A stretch of DNA of 64,000 bases from Asterochloris sp. CNOR1 (taxonomy: Eukaryota > Chlorophyta > Trebouxiophyceae > Trebouxiales > Trebouxiaceae): the NCBI GenBank assembly GCA_963969365.1, contig OZ017748.1:1984001-2048000 (forward strand), read 5' to 3'. This document shows, one piece after another, positions 41,601 to 52,828 of the stretch (position 1 is the first letter of the stretch; every line of letters begins with the position of its first letter). A program made the translations under genes and the position numbers. The notes under the pieces are model-generated. The model saw only the letters and a list, made by a program, of their open reading frames with translations. It was not told the DNA's origin and did not search any database.

Positions 41601-44600
41601 GCAGCCTGTGCGGGGGGCTGAGGCTGCGCAATGTGCGCAGCGCTGAGGGCGGGCTGTCGTCCCAGGCAGGCAGCTTGGCGCTGGGCGAGGCCGCAGCTGC
41701 AGCTGCCGCCTGAAGCGCACCAGCATGTGCAGATGCTGGTCGCTGCGGGGCATGCCTGGGGCTCATCAGACGCTTGGGGCTATGAGACCTGCATGGATTT
41801 ACAATGTAGGAGGGCAGCGGTCTTGGCCATTCAAGATTGCAGGTTGCGGCAGCGAGCACCCGCAGAGTGGTCTTGCAAGAGCAGGCTGCGGCAGGCTGCT
41901 GCCACAACAGCGCAACACCACGCATGATCGACTCACCTGCTGCGCATATGGGCGCCTAGAGAGCCTCCAGCGCCGCTGCGGCGGTGCAGGACAGCCTCGA
42001 GCACAGCGCCACCCTCTTTCGACCAGCGCACCCAGTTTTGCATGCACTGCATGTGCTGCTCTTGAGCGGCTGCCACGCACCGCTTCCTGCCCCTGCGGGG
42101 CATGCCCTCCTGCCGCTCTGCCTGCCGACTGGAGGGCGAATTGCTGCCACCTGCCTGGGGTGCAGGCACCTTTCCCTGCCGAGGGGAGTGGCAGTCCCTG
42201 CAGCCTTGCTTGCTGCAGGGCATTCCCTTGTGCCGCTGGGGTATGCTGCCTGATCTGCGCTGCATGGGCAATGGATGCCTTGCAGAGGCGACAGCAGCCA
42301 CAGTGACTGCCTGCCGGCGCTGCTGCTCAGGCGGCCTGGCTGGTGCCTGGCTGGCACCAGCATCCTGCTTGCAGACAACTGCAGCCGGCCTGACCCCGCA
42401 TCCTCTGTGCTTGCTACTGGCGGTTCCCTGATGAGGCTGCACGCCTTCCGCCTCGGCTGCAGCATGCTGCTCTGAGGCCTGGGTGGTAGCTGGCTGCTGC
42501 AGACCTGCAGTGCTGCGCTCTGGCAACTGGGTGGCCCTGCTGGTCCTGCCAGCAGCAGCTTGGCAAACTCCTGCTGCAGCATCTTCGGCAGCCAGTTGCT
42601 GCAGGGTGAGGCCCAGAGCTGCCAGAGAGCCATCTGACGCAGCACCAAGCATGTCATGTGTCCCAGCACTGCTTTGGGGCGGCTGCTGAGGCCCCAAACG
42701 CCTCCTCTGCGCCCTCTGTGCCCTGCCGTCAGCTTCAGGCTGTTCCATCGGGCGGCCGACCCCCTGAACCGAGCTGGGGACACCAGCAGCAGCAGTTGGC
42801 ATCTCACTCATGGCCAACTGCTGCTGGTGGTGGGCATGCCCCATTTGGAAACTGCTCTTCGCGGCCTGCCCCGCCTTCGCTTTGCCAATTCCAGCCGCAT
42901 GTCCAGGCGCCTGATATGTGTCCGTCTGGAGGTGCTCCATCACGGGCGTGACCCCTCCCCGCAGCATTGCTGGGAAGGCCTGCACTTGCGCCTGGCTGAC
43001 AGGCTCCCACTCCAGTGGGTGTGCAGGCTCAGGGTGCCGGGCAGTGCTGCCCTGCCACGGCTGCTGCTGCCCAGACTGGCTGGTCCTGCGACTGCTGCCG
43101 CGGCTGTGGCCCGTGCTGATGGGAGCCCTGCACGTAACCAGTACACACAGATCACAGCACTTGGAACTTGTGAGGCAGAGCAGAGCTTTTCAGCAGCATG
43201 CTGTGCCCTAGTCATGCGCAGGGAGCAGGACTGGTCTCGGACACTGTAGCCTGTGGTCTGGCCAAGCAGCCAAATCCCTGAACAATGCATTTCTTCCTAC
43301 CTGGAGCTCTTGCCAGGCATGGCGGCCTGAGGTGATCTGGCGCCCCAAGAGACATGGCGAAGGCTGAGTTCTATTGTGTCTGGCAGACCCAGAGGGGTAG
43401 GGGAGCTCATGATGTCCACCTGGCCATCTGTGAGGGCCTGGCTGGGCAGTCTGTCTGCAGCAGTGCTGTGGGCAGGGCCCTGCACAGCAGGGACATTGCT
43501 GCCTGCCACGCTGCCAGCAGGGGCATCTGTTGTGCAGGACTGATGCAGCAGGCCTGCTGGGCGCCCCGCCTCGGCAGATGCAGCAGCTGGTTCAGCTGCA
43601 GCGCTGCGTACAGCGTCAGGCTGGGCCAGCAGAGGCGCCTGGGCACTGTCCCCCGGTTCAGAGAGGGCAGCCAGAGCATGGGCCACCCGCCGGCTAGCAC
43701 TGGCAATGTGCTGGGCTGCCTCCGGGAGCTCTGCTGCAGATGCCAGATCGGCGGGCTGCCCCGCCCGCATCACAGCAGCCACCTCTGCCGCTGCGGCATC
43801 CAGGGGATTGGAGCCAGTCAGCCCATTCTGGTGAGCCCCTGTGCTGCCACCTTGCTTCAAGGGCTGCTCATTTGCCGCCTGGCTGTTTGCCCACTTGACT
43901 GCACCTGGAGATGCCTCAGATTGAGCGCCTGAGGCTGCCCCAGTGTTGCTGCTGTCCGCTGAGATGCCTGACCTGGCTGCATCAGCAGGAGTGCGCCTTG
44001 AGCAAGCCGATAATGAGTTGCCATCAATCGGCAGCAAGGAAGTTCCAAGCGGTCACCCCCCTGGGATTTACTTGTGCATTGCAAGGACATGCATCCAAGG
44101 GGGCGACACCATGCCACACCAGGCAGTCCACAGCCTTGGCTGTGGTCACATCTCATTGGAGGCCAGCTCTGACCACTACAAGGTGCGCAGCTCAGCATGC
44201 CACACCAGGCTCACATGAAGCAGCCAGCAGCGCCCTCAGCCCCTGCCGCAGCTCTGCATCCGCCTGGGAGCGGCCCCCTGCAATGCTGCCATGCCTGGAC
44301 GCACTGCCGCTGGCAAAGGGGTTTGTGAAGGAGCGCTCGCGGCTTAATACCAACAGGGGCTGGGCTTGCGTGAGCTGCTCCTGGTGCTCCTGCAGGTTGC
44401 CCTGCACCCGTCGCTTGCTGGACTCTGTGGGCGACAGGTAGGACGTCGACCTGGTACATCCTGCAGCAGTCACCACTGATGATCACAGACCACTGCTGAT
44501 TCAGACCCCTGCAGGTCGCCCTGCACCTGCTGCTTGCTAGACTTTGGATGTCGACTTCACCAGCTCTGCAGCAGCACTGCATCAAATTGTCACCTTTGCA

Positions 44601-45894
44601 GACAGCAAGCTGATCAGTCCCACAGCAACTGATGATGCTGCAGAGTCGGCCGCACGACCGTCAAGCACCTGTGTCTACACTCTTGCAGAGGACTGCGGAG
44701 CACTTGGTGTTGCACTGCTGCTGCACCTCAGGTATAAGGCACTGTGGCATGCACCAGCCATGCAGCAACAATCCAGCCATTGTAGCATGTTGCCCCTGCA
44801 CATATGCATGAAGGGGTCAGCAAACCTCTTCTGATGATCACATGCAAACTCATCAGGGCAACCTTGGAACAAGCACTGTATGACAGCTCAATTCTTGCTG
44901 CTGAGTGACTCACCAGCTGGCAGCTGCTGATCTGCATGCAGCCAATGGCGCTGCCACTGCTGCCTCTGCATTTCCAGCTGCTGCTCTCGGGACATGGCTT
45001 GCTGCAGAGGCACCCCTGGCCCATCTGCCCTGGAGGCTAAAGCAGAGCGCCTGCGGGGCCGGCCTGGCCTTGTGCCTGCTGAGGCGCCCCCAGAGGGAGC
45101 ATCCATGCTGTGGCGCCGACGCTTGGGCCTTGGGAGGGCCTGCATCATTTAACAGAGTGTGTCGGCCTGCTGGTTTGTGGGCAGACAAGCTGGGTGACTT
45201 CAATCAGCAAGGCAGTCTACCTGTGCAGATGTGAGCTGTGGGCATACAGAATATTGCTGGCAAAGAGGGGGCCACCAGGAGCTGCTTCAGCAATTGATAT
45301 GCGCACACAAGCGAAAGGAGGAGTCTGGCCCACCCCCATGCTTGCGCTCCACTCCTCTGACACGTGCAGCTGCGGCCGGGTGACTGGCAGGCAGCCCGGG
45401 TGGTCTTTGAACCACTGATGCAGCAGATTCAGCACCACGCACAGGGGCCGCTCCCTGCCCGCTCTGGTATCCTGTGCCAGGCCTGCCCCACCACCCGAGT
45501 AGTGCAGGCCCAGGGTCTCCAGCAGCAGACACATGGCTTCCTCCAAGGACTGCAGGCATGTGGGCAAGTCAAGGCACCTAAGTGGGCAATCATATGAGCA
45601 CAGTTGGCACTGCCTGCTCAACATGAACCACAAGGCTGACATGTCCTGCTGAGATCTGGGATGGGTCTGCTTCTCAGCAGCATGGAGGGCAGTGGGCAGG
45701 GAGCTCACCAATGGATCTTCGAGTGCCCCTCTTCTGGCACCAAACATGGTCTGTACGAGCTCTGCCAGGGCGTGCCCCTCCTGCAGATCCCTGCAGGTGC
45801 CAGGCTGGGGTCTGACTTCAGGGCGCAGCCATTGAGCACCCACAGGTTGCCATTGAGCAAGTGCACGAGTGGAGGACACAGCCAAAGAGCGCAC
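38661..45894 (-). CDS. Protein with two calponin-homology domains and long low-complexity regions
   Basis: The C-terminal half is well supported. CH domain 2 is made of 38959-39140 (LVQWLEGKGLAEGLAVHSLE then FTDGRLLCRLVSLLERRTLPG) joined in phase to 38661-38792 (MAELKKRPRMPLTNLW then GVVQALLTDIKAAYPM, stop TGA). CH domain 1 is split between 40939-41042 (AWLKSAGLAVTPEQ, LRNGVLLCTLA) and about 40412-40595 (ARANMMAALDALGMLGHSA). Between them lies a charged helical stretch (39350-40130) with RARAAAIDRLRQARLRCRQE. Upstream exons at about 41320-41800, 41950-43000, 43300-44037, 44200-44440, 44900-45140 and 45220-45890 are Ala/Gln/Pro/Ser-rich and open, but tied to this gene only by strand and order. 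CH domains bind actin or microtubules; tandem CH plus helical linker suggests a cytoskeletal or spindle/axonemal protein. The 5' limit is a guess, and more than one gene is possible. Confidence 0.6.
44390..44565 (-). repeat. About 117-bp duplication within the CH-domain gene
   Basis: cctgcaggt(t/c)gccctgcacc(c/t)g(t/c)(c/t)gcttgct(g/a)gact(c/t)t at 44390 recurs at 44507, each followed by g(a/g)(c/t)gtcgac. On the minus strand the inner copy reads SSKRRVQGNLQ and the outer copy SSKQQVQGDLQ, the latter after a stop in frame. Confidence 0.6.
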
Positions 45895-46740
45895 CTGATG
45901 GTGGACACAAGACTACAACATGGCAGGCCCAGAGAATTGAGCCACAGGACATGTCTCCACAGAAAGTTATCATGCTGCACCATGTCTGCCGTTCAGGTCG
46001 GCAAAGAGCATGTGCAGCAATGCGGTCCTGTGACTGGCAACCGATAAAGCATCAGCATGTCCATGCAGCAGCAGTGGCACTTGAGAATGCCTGCCAGGTG
46101 GCCTTCTGCAATGCCTTTTGCAATGCAGCGCAGCCGGCCGCATGCTAGTCAATCTTCGGTTTTCTTCCTGAACCCCTTGGCAACCCGTGAGGAGCTGCTT
46201 GTTCAATGAACAGTGCAGAGGTCTCCTCCACCACGTCTTAGAGTTAGAGCTGAAGCAGGCTGTGCTCTCTGCCAGCATCTGTAATGCTAGAAACGCCGGT
46301 AAGGCCCTTGGCCAACCAAGAGCATGAGGAAGTGAAAGCGCCTGCTCTGCCTGTCTAGTCATTCAGCCTGTATGCTGTCCAAGTCCATGACAGATTGCAG
46401 ACCCCAATCACGGTGACTGGCGACCATCTGACTAGCACACGGCATTGGCTGGCTGGTCTCTCCAGGGCGGCCCGCAGAGGGGCCACCATCCTTGCCAGGT
46501 GAGACAATGAGGTGTTGCGCTCATGGCAGCGGCTTCATCTAGTCTAGCACAGGTGACATGCAGCAGGAAGGTCCACGCAATATAGCCCAGGTGCAGTCTT
46601 GCAGGAGTGTCAATGCTGTCTGAATCTGAGGGTTCAGGTTCAAGTCGGCGTGCTGCAAGCGAGTCATGTCTGCCAGTCTGTGCTGCACCCTGGAGATCCG
46701 CAGTGAGGCGCCTGGCAGATGGGAGCAGAGCATGTCAGCA
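45895..46740. other. Unassigned stretch downstream of the coiled-coil gene
   Basis: About 850 bp between the stop at 46741 and the farthest exon I give to the CH-domain gene. No conserved protein, repeat or RNA seen. Confidence 0.4.
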
Positions 46741-47150
46741 TTACTTGAGGTTCTGCAGCCTCTGGTCCAGGTAGTACAGTCGCTGCTGTATCCTGCCAAC
46801 AGCAGCGCCGTGGCCACTCAGCTGCTCGCAAATGCTCCCCATTCTGACGTCCTGGCGCCCCAATTGCTGCATGATGCCATCAAATTCTGCACGTTGGCTG
46901 TGGAGTTGCGCCTGGGCATTGTTCAGCATCTCCATGAGTGTTCCCTTGCTGATCGGCTGCTGCTTCGTGCTGCTGGCCAGCTGCAAATCGTGGCTCAGCT
47001 GCACCGGCTCCATGACAATCACATCAGCTGTTGGCTTGGCAACGCCTGCAAAGCAAAGTGTCGTGTTGGTGTGGGTCTGTCACCTTGCAGGTGCGCTAGC
47101 AGAGTCAAATCAGTGGTGTCCTGACCCCTCAGGGGAAGCCTATGCAGATC
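46741..47150 (-). CDS. C-terminal coiled-coil segment of an unrecognised protein
   Basis: Two exons join in phase on the minus strand: about 47091-47150 (LRGQDTTDLTLLAHLQ) and 46741 to about 47043 (VAKPTADVIVMEPVQLSH onward). The second exon encodes about 100 residues with heptad-like leucines and many Gln (MLNNAQAQLHSQRAEF, IQQRLYYLDQRLQNLK), ending at a TGA, typical of a C-terminal coiled coil. Upstream exons are not found. It resembles coiled-coil tails of nucleoporins or augmin-type subunits only in general character, so I assign no family. Confidence 0.45.
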
Positions 47151-47836
47151 CTGCTCCAGGCGAGATCATTCGAGACACCTGGATGTTGAGGATTGTTGAA
47201 AGTCTTGTCCATCCTGGGCAGCGTGGCCGATCTGCCTGGTGTGGTCAACGGAGATGTAGGAGCTGCAAGCTGCATGGCGCTGATTTGGCTTAGCAGCGGG
47301 GCCACAGGTTGCCTGATGCTGCTGCTCCGATGGGCATACCAGGTGTCAACTGCTGCAATGGCCTGAGCTTCCGGCTAGACTGTTTGAAAGAGTTGCGGGC
47401 AGCAGAGCTGCAGTCTGTGCTGTTTGACTTCTCGAAATAAGAATAGTAATATTCAAGCACAGGGTTAAGGGCCCTGCGCCATCAGGCTGCCTGTAACGGC
47501 GCCGTGACGCATGCAGCAACGTTGACAGGCGCTCAATGAGACAATGCAGAGCAGCTAGCCGTTGTGACAGCTAAGGGATGGTCACCATCCAGGCCAGCCA
47601 GCAGCTGCTGTCTTGGAATAGAGGGACTCACCAACTTCCTACATTCAAGGTCTGCATTGCTGTAGAACAGTCTGCTGCCAGCCTGGACGTTGCTGTTCCT
47701 CTTATGCTTGCAGCTGTAGCTCCTGCTGAGTTCCGATGTCTCCCTGCAGCTGTCCAACCCGCTGCGGCGGGGCTGGCATCAGAGCCCAGCATGCAGGCGG
47801 CTGCAGCAGAGGCGGCAGCGCCAGCCTTGTCGGGCC
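47151..47836. other. Gap upstream of the MscS-like gene
   Basis: Probably contains 5' parts of both flanking genes, which point away from each other. The reading frame of the MscS-like gene extends upstream of 47837 with basic residues (LQQRRQRQPCRAVAV), so its true start may be about 47700-47800. No conserved sequence otherwise. Confidence 0.35.
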
Positions 47837-50800
47837 GTGGCAGTGCCTGCCTTCCCAGTCCCCGAGGACTCTGATGAGTACCTGGCAGGCTATGACTCAG
47901 ACGACTACTCTGAGCCAGGGCAGTCGCCATTCACCAAGCGAATGAGCCAGCGCACAGCTTCAACTCAGGAAAATGCAGGCAGGGGAGGCCGCTCCCGGTT
48001 GCTGTTTGCCACCTCAGCCGAAAGGCAGCAGCAGCAGGGCCAGAAGACGCAGGTGAGCAGCAGCAGGGCCAGAAGACGCAGGTGAGCAGATGCACTGTCA
48101 CCCGCAATCACACCCGATCTGAAATGTTGATCAAATGCACGCGCTCACATCTGTGACATCACTCTCATCAGCCACCTCCTGCTCGCAGAGCACTCAGCCA
48201 GAGTGGCCGCAGGACTACCCTTGGCTGGATGCTGTGGTGCTGCTGTACCGAAGGTGCGTGCTGGGCAGCATGGTGTTCTGGCTGTGGTCTGGCCCTGGTG
48301 TGCTGAAGCCCCGCACAACAGCACGCTATTGTTGACAACAGACTGGGCCGTACAGCAGGCGCGGTCCCTGTGCACAACGTCACTGATCAAGGGCGGAATC
48401 TGCTGCTGGTGGCATGTGACTGCAGAGGGCCGTTTTGCCACACCACACTGCAGCCCATGAGAAGCCATGCCATGTAGCAGCATAGCCTGCTAGCGGCTGG
48501 CATGTGGATTTTACTGTGCCAGCTGCCGCAGGTCAAGGCTGCTATGCTGCTATGCCTGGCTGCAGGTGGCAGCTGTGGCTGCTGAGCATCTGGCAGACCC
48601 TCAGAACGGTGCCGCGGGAGACAGTTCGCGCCGTGCAGGTCACCTGGCAGGGAGCACGTGACGTCATCACACAGACCATAGACGATGGGGTGACCAGCAT
48701 GCGCACAGCAGCCGAAGAGGCTCGCATGGCGGCCACGCGCAGCCGTGCAGCTGCTGAGCACGATGATGGGCGGCCCTGCCCCAATGTGAGTCCACGGGTG
48801 CTCCTCAAGGGCGCTCAGGGCATGCCAAGCTTGCACAGGTCTGGCAGGGTGCTGCTGAGCACAGTGAGGGAGAGACCTGTTTTTACATGCGTGCTAGAGT
48901 CGCCCTGCGGGGTACAGTGGTGAGCAAAAGTGTTTCAAGTCCAGGCTTCTGGCACAAGCCTATGTACATACTATAAAGGAAAAGCCTGCTGCGAACCACT
49001 GAGTGACTCTGTCCTTTTTGAGCAAAGGAGGACATTGTCATTGTCCTGCGTTGGAGAGCATGGCAGCCTCCGGCAGCCCTGCCCTTGGCCAAGCTTCTGC
49101 AGGCGTGAAACCACAGCGGGTTGGCACCTTGTGACCTGACTACGCCTTGCTGTGGTGCCCGCAGGACTTCTTTGGGCGAATACAGTGGCTGTGGGACCGC
49201 CCCAGCATGAAGCGCATGCGCATCACACTGTCCATGGCGCAGTGGAGCGTCAAGCTGCCTGCATTGGTAGCACTCATCGCCACTCAAGTGGGCCTGCTGG
49301 CCAGCCAGGTGACCATTGCTTGTTCCTGTCAGATTGACCTGCAGCATGTGCACCATCAGCCTGCTCTATGTGGCAGTGATCGACTTGAAGTGAGCCTCCT
49401 GATATGCCAGGTGGGCACCCTTCTCTGCTGCCAGCATGGAGCGTACACAGGCACCCCCCGCCTGCCATACAGGTGCCTTGGCGCCCTGTGCGTCACCATG
49501 CCATGCGAACCGCAGTAGCGCTGCTGCCCAGGCAATGCTCAAAACAGGCAGCGCTCACAGCATGGTGGCTGCTCTTTGACTGCCCACAAAAGAAAGCCAA
49601 AGTTTAGAGCGCTCTTCGTGGTTCCCCTGCGAGTCTCGCCCATGCTGCTCCCTTGCTGCTGGGCACAATGGTGCAGCCTCTTCCGCTAGCCTGGTCATGG
49701 GCTCTAGCAGCCCACTGTCTGCTCTGCTGCAGGTCCCCCTGCCCATGCTTGCCCCCTTGCTGCTGCGCGCATTGGTGCAGCCTCGGCCCACCAGCTTGGT
49801 CGTGTCTCAAGCAGCCAACTGTCTCCTCTGCTGCAGCTCTCCCTGCCCATGCTTGGCCACTTGCTGCTGCGCATGTTGCTTCAGCCTCGTCTTACCAGCC
49901 TGGCTACATCTCAATCACCCCATGTCTTCTCTGCTGTAGGTCTCTCTGCCCATGCTGGCCCCTCTGCTGCTGGGCACAGGCATGCTCTTCCGCAGCATCA
50001 AGGCCAATGCCTCCTTGCTCTTTCCCCGCATTGGCCTCGTCGTGGTGCTGCTCTACGTTCTTTGGTTCGCCAACAGCGTTGTTCAGAACACGGTGGTCTA
50101 CCTGCGCCGCCAGGGGGCCATTGACCACCGTATATGTGGCGCAGTCATCACAGCTTCTGAGCTGTCTGCCATGCTGGGGGCCGCCGTCATCGTGCTCAGC
50201 ATGTGAGTGCCTACCCTGAGCATGCGGGCTCCAAAAGCGTTGCACCCCTGTGCAGGCAGTCACCTTCCATTGCAGCTTGTGTAAGACCTCTCCTTCTGCG
50301 TGTGTCAATGGCCCCTGCTGCTGCCCTTGTCAGTTGAACTTCCTACTGCTAGTCATGTTGATGACATGTGTGCTGCCAGTGCATTTCTTGAGGGGGCCTC
50401 ACTTGAAAGTCTGAGAGGCGACATCCTGGTGCGTGCTTGTTCCAGGTCCTGCAGCATAGGCGCAGCAGTTGTCACCCCATGTGCCTGTGCTCACAGCTGC
50501 AGCCCCCTGGCCTGCAGGCTTGGAGTCAACCTGAGCGGGCTGTTGCTTCCCGCCGGTGTCGCCCTTGCCTTTGCAGCCAAGGACCTCTCCCACAACTTTT
50601 TGGCAGGCTTCTTCCTGTTCGCGGTGCAGCCCTTTCGCCTCGGGGACCGCATCGCTGTGCACTCTCAGGCAGCGGCTGGGGTCAGCGCAGGGCCCAGCCC
50701 CCCAGGCAGCCCCTGGTTTGAGGGCATCTGTGAGAAGGTGGACCTCAGGTGACTGAGTGTAGACTCTTCCATCCCCACGATGTTTTGCTGCTTCACGCAT

Positions 50801-52557
50801 GCAGCTTTGTGCTCGTGCGTCTGAGCAGCCAACGGTGTCTGAGGAGATGTGTGAGTAGGGGAGGGCAGATGTTTGCAGCAATGCCGGTGTCCACCTCAAA
50901 ATTCTTCTGACTGGGCAGCAACACTGTCGGGCTGCTTCTGTTCAAGCTCAGGCTTCCAGCTGCCTTCAGAGTCTGCACCCCTGAGCCTTGCACTGCAGCG
51001 CCCAGCATTGGCAGCCTGCATGCACTTAGCACACCCCCTGTGGCTTAGCACTGCAGCATCCAGCATGCGCAACGATGCCTGTACTCAGCACAACCCTCTT
51101 TCCCATGGCTGCAGGTACACCATCATCAAGAATGGGGACCGCCGTCTGTACATGCCCAACTCGAACTTCATCACCTCCAGCTTCATGGTGCTGGACAGCC
51201 CCAAGGAGGGGGGTAAGCGCTCCTCGGGCGTGCAGACCAACACCCCACAGCCGCGTCCCCAGCAGCTGCCCCTGGATGTACCGGGGGCTGGCTTCCGCTA
51301 TGGGCGCTACCCTCCGGAGGACTTTGAGCGTCAGTACATGCTGCACAGGTGCGTGGCTCGCTAATCATGAAGGTGGAGGCTGCTTGCGAGGGACCTGGCT
51401 GTTCTTGGAGGGTTTTCAGCTCCAGATCAAGCAGCCCATGTGACCTTTGTGCACCCTTTGCTTGCCCTGCAGCCGTGTCCTGCATGGATTGGCAAGGCCA
51501 GGCCAAGCACTGGTACAGTGTATAGTCTGGCGAGGCTGAGGTCGGAAGAGCACTAGTACATGCTGCACAGAGTGATAGTCTCTCGAGCAGGTCCCGCATA
51601 TGCCGCCAAGGCTGCACATGTTTGCGTCAATCCAGAATCAAGGCCGAATTTGGAGCCTGAGCCCGGGAACATGCTGCACAGGTGATCAAAATCATGGTGC
51701 TCATTTGAGCAACAGTGCAGGCTGCATCAATGCCGCTATGCTGGGTGCATGGCTCTCTGCCCAGCAGCCTGAAGCAAACAAGCTGAACCACTGCTTGAGC
51801 CTGCAGTGAACATGGCAGCTTAGTCTGCCTGAGCTGGGCGCCTACTTGTAATGAATGCCTCTGTGGTCCTGCCTGCACTCCTGCATAGCACCTGAGGGTT
51901 GGCATCATGGGCGGCTTGCTGCTTCTGCTTCTCTGCTACGCTCCCAGTCCACTGTGTGCTGCCTGCCCTGCAAGCACGCCCAGCAGCATGGACTTCCTTT
52001 CATTATCGGAGCACAGGTTGTGGACATCCTGCTCACCCTGCTGCGCATCCAAGGTGTTTTGCCTGCCCTACAGGCCACGGCCCGGCAGCAGGGCCCCTTC
52101 ATTCCAGCACCAGCGCTCCACAAGCAGTCACCCACGCCGCAGCAAGCCCGAAGGGCAGGAGGGCCGCCCCCTCAATGGAGCAGTGAACAGCTCATTCGAC
52201 GGCGCTCGCCCCTCTGGCAGCCGCAGTGACACGCCACCACAGGGGCAGGCAGGCAAGGACGAGCCCTGGAGTCACTCTTTGGATCGGCAGCACATGGCAG
52301 CAGCAGGCCCAGACAGGCACAGCAGGGGCGTACCAGGCTATGTGCGTTATGCGGAGCCAGGGCACCGCTATGGCCCACCTGAGGCCTACTGGTTCAATGA
52401 AATGAATCCCTACTGGGAGGACGAGCTGTGGCAGTCAGAATACCAGCCATCAGACTATCGCCCACGGCAGGGTGACTACTGGCATGAGTCAGGAGGTGGG
52501 CAAGATGACACTGCACAGGATGCTGAAGAGCAGCAGTTCTATACCTCCAAGCATTGA
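47837..52557 (+). CDS. MscS-like small-conductance mechanosensitive ion channel
   Basis: Membrane channel of the MscS/MSL family that opens under membrane tension. The N-terminal exon is acidic (PEDSDEYLAGYDSDDYSEPG, about 47862). Membrane parts follow: WLDAVVLLYRRCVLGSMVFW (about 48228), a helical exon 48550-48785 (RDVITQTIDDGVTSMRTAAEE), 49165-49307 (VKLPALVALIATQVGLLASQ) and 49940-50203 (LVVVLLYVLWFANSVVQNTV). The pore helix and beta domain are in 50521-50750: LGVNLSGLLLPAGVALAF then AAKDLSHNFLAGFFLF and VQPFRLGDRI, then WFEGICEKVDLR. Exon 51114-51348 continues YTIIKNGDRRLYMPNSNFIT, the usual MscS block. The C-terminus is polar, rich in Tyr, Gln and Asp, ending EEQQFYTSKH. The exact start is not fixed. 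A basic N-terminus could be an organelle signal, but that is inference. Three of its introns carry duplicated splice-site segments. Confidence 0.88.
48024..48085 (+). repeat. Perfect 29-bp tandem duplication creating two splice donors
   Basis: The unit containing cagggccagaagacgcag|gtgagcag occurs twice in a row, with exon-like ends CAG at 48052 and 48081. Both have a good GTGAGC donor. 29 is not a multiple of three, so choosing the second donor would shift the frame. Confidence 0.85.
49630..49960 (+). repeat. Four tandem copies (about 103 bp) of an acceptor plus exon start in the MscS-like gene
   Basis: Unit starts at about 49633, 49733, 49837 and 49940. Each begins after a pyrimidine-rich tract and AG with gtc(t/c)c.ctgcccatgct(t/g)gcc and reads VPLPMLAPLLL, LSLPMLGHLLL or VSLPMLAPLLLG. 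The last copy continues into the true exon (GTGMLFRSIKANAS). Copies 2 to 4 keep a usable C(A/T)G or TAG acceptor. Confidence 0.85.
51334..51684 (+). repeat. Repeated donor segment in an MscS-like gene intron
   Basis: gtacatgctgcacag, the end of the exon before GTGCGT at 51349, recurs at 51556-51570 (followed by AGTGAT) and as acatgctgcacaggtgat at 51669. Spacing fits multiples of about 111 bp. A partial copy sits near 51510. Confidence 0.65.
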
Positions 52558-52681
52558 CCAACAAGTCTTTTGAACACGGACTTCTCAGCAGCCTCCCCTT
52601 CAATTATCTGCGGCGCACCCTCTTTAGAATGCTCTGCCTGTGTCATACTCTCTTGTGCATTATGGTCAATAAACAGGCAAC

Positions 52682-52711
52682 TGTAAGTGTAAAAATGTTT
52701 TGAAGATGTAA
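52682..52711 (+). terminator. TGTAA polyadenylation motifs after the MscS-like gene
   Basis: TGTAA at 52682 and 52707, with AATAAA just upstream (about 52668), 125-150 bp after the stop codon. TGTAA is the usual green-algal poly(A) signal. Confidence 0.6.
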
Positions 52712-52828
52712 ATGAACAGCAGGCGTTCACGGGGCAGTGCAGGGGCAGTGCACAACATTCATGTTCAAAGCTAACTGAAAGGAACAAATGATGTGCTGTG
52801 AACGCACCGTTCATTGAAGCAGCGAGCA

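Noticed and set aside
41933-42985. A separate gene in the long minus-strand frame at 42-43 kb
   Set aside because: No domain and no clear start context; more likely a low-complexity exon of the CH-domain gene.
47628-47930. Minus-strand frame opposite the MscS-like N-terminus
   Set aside because: Composition is that of an antisense shadow; the plus-strand acidic frame continues into recognised channel exons.
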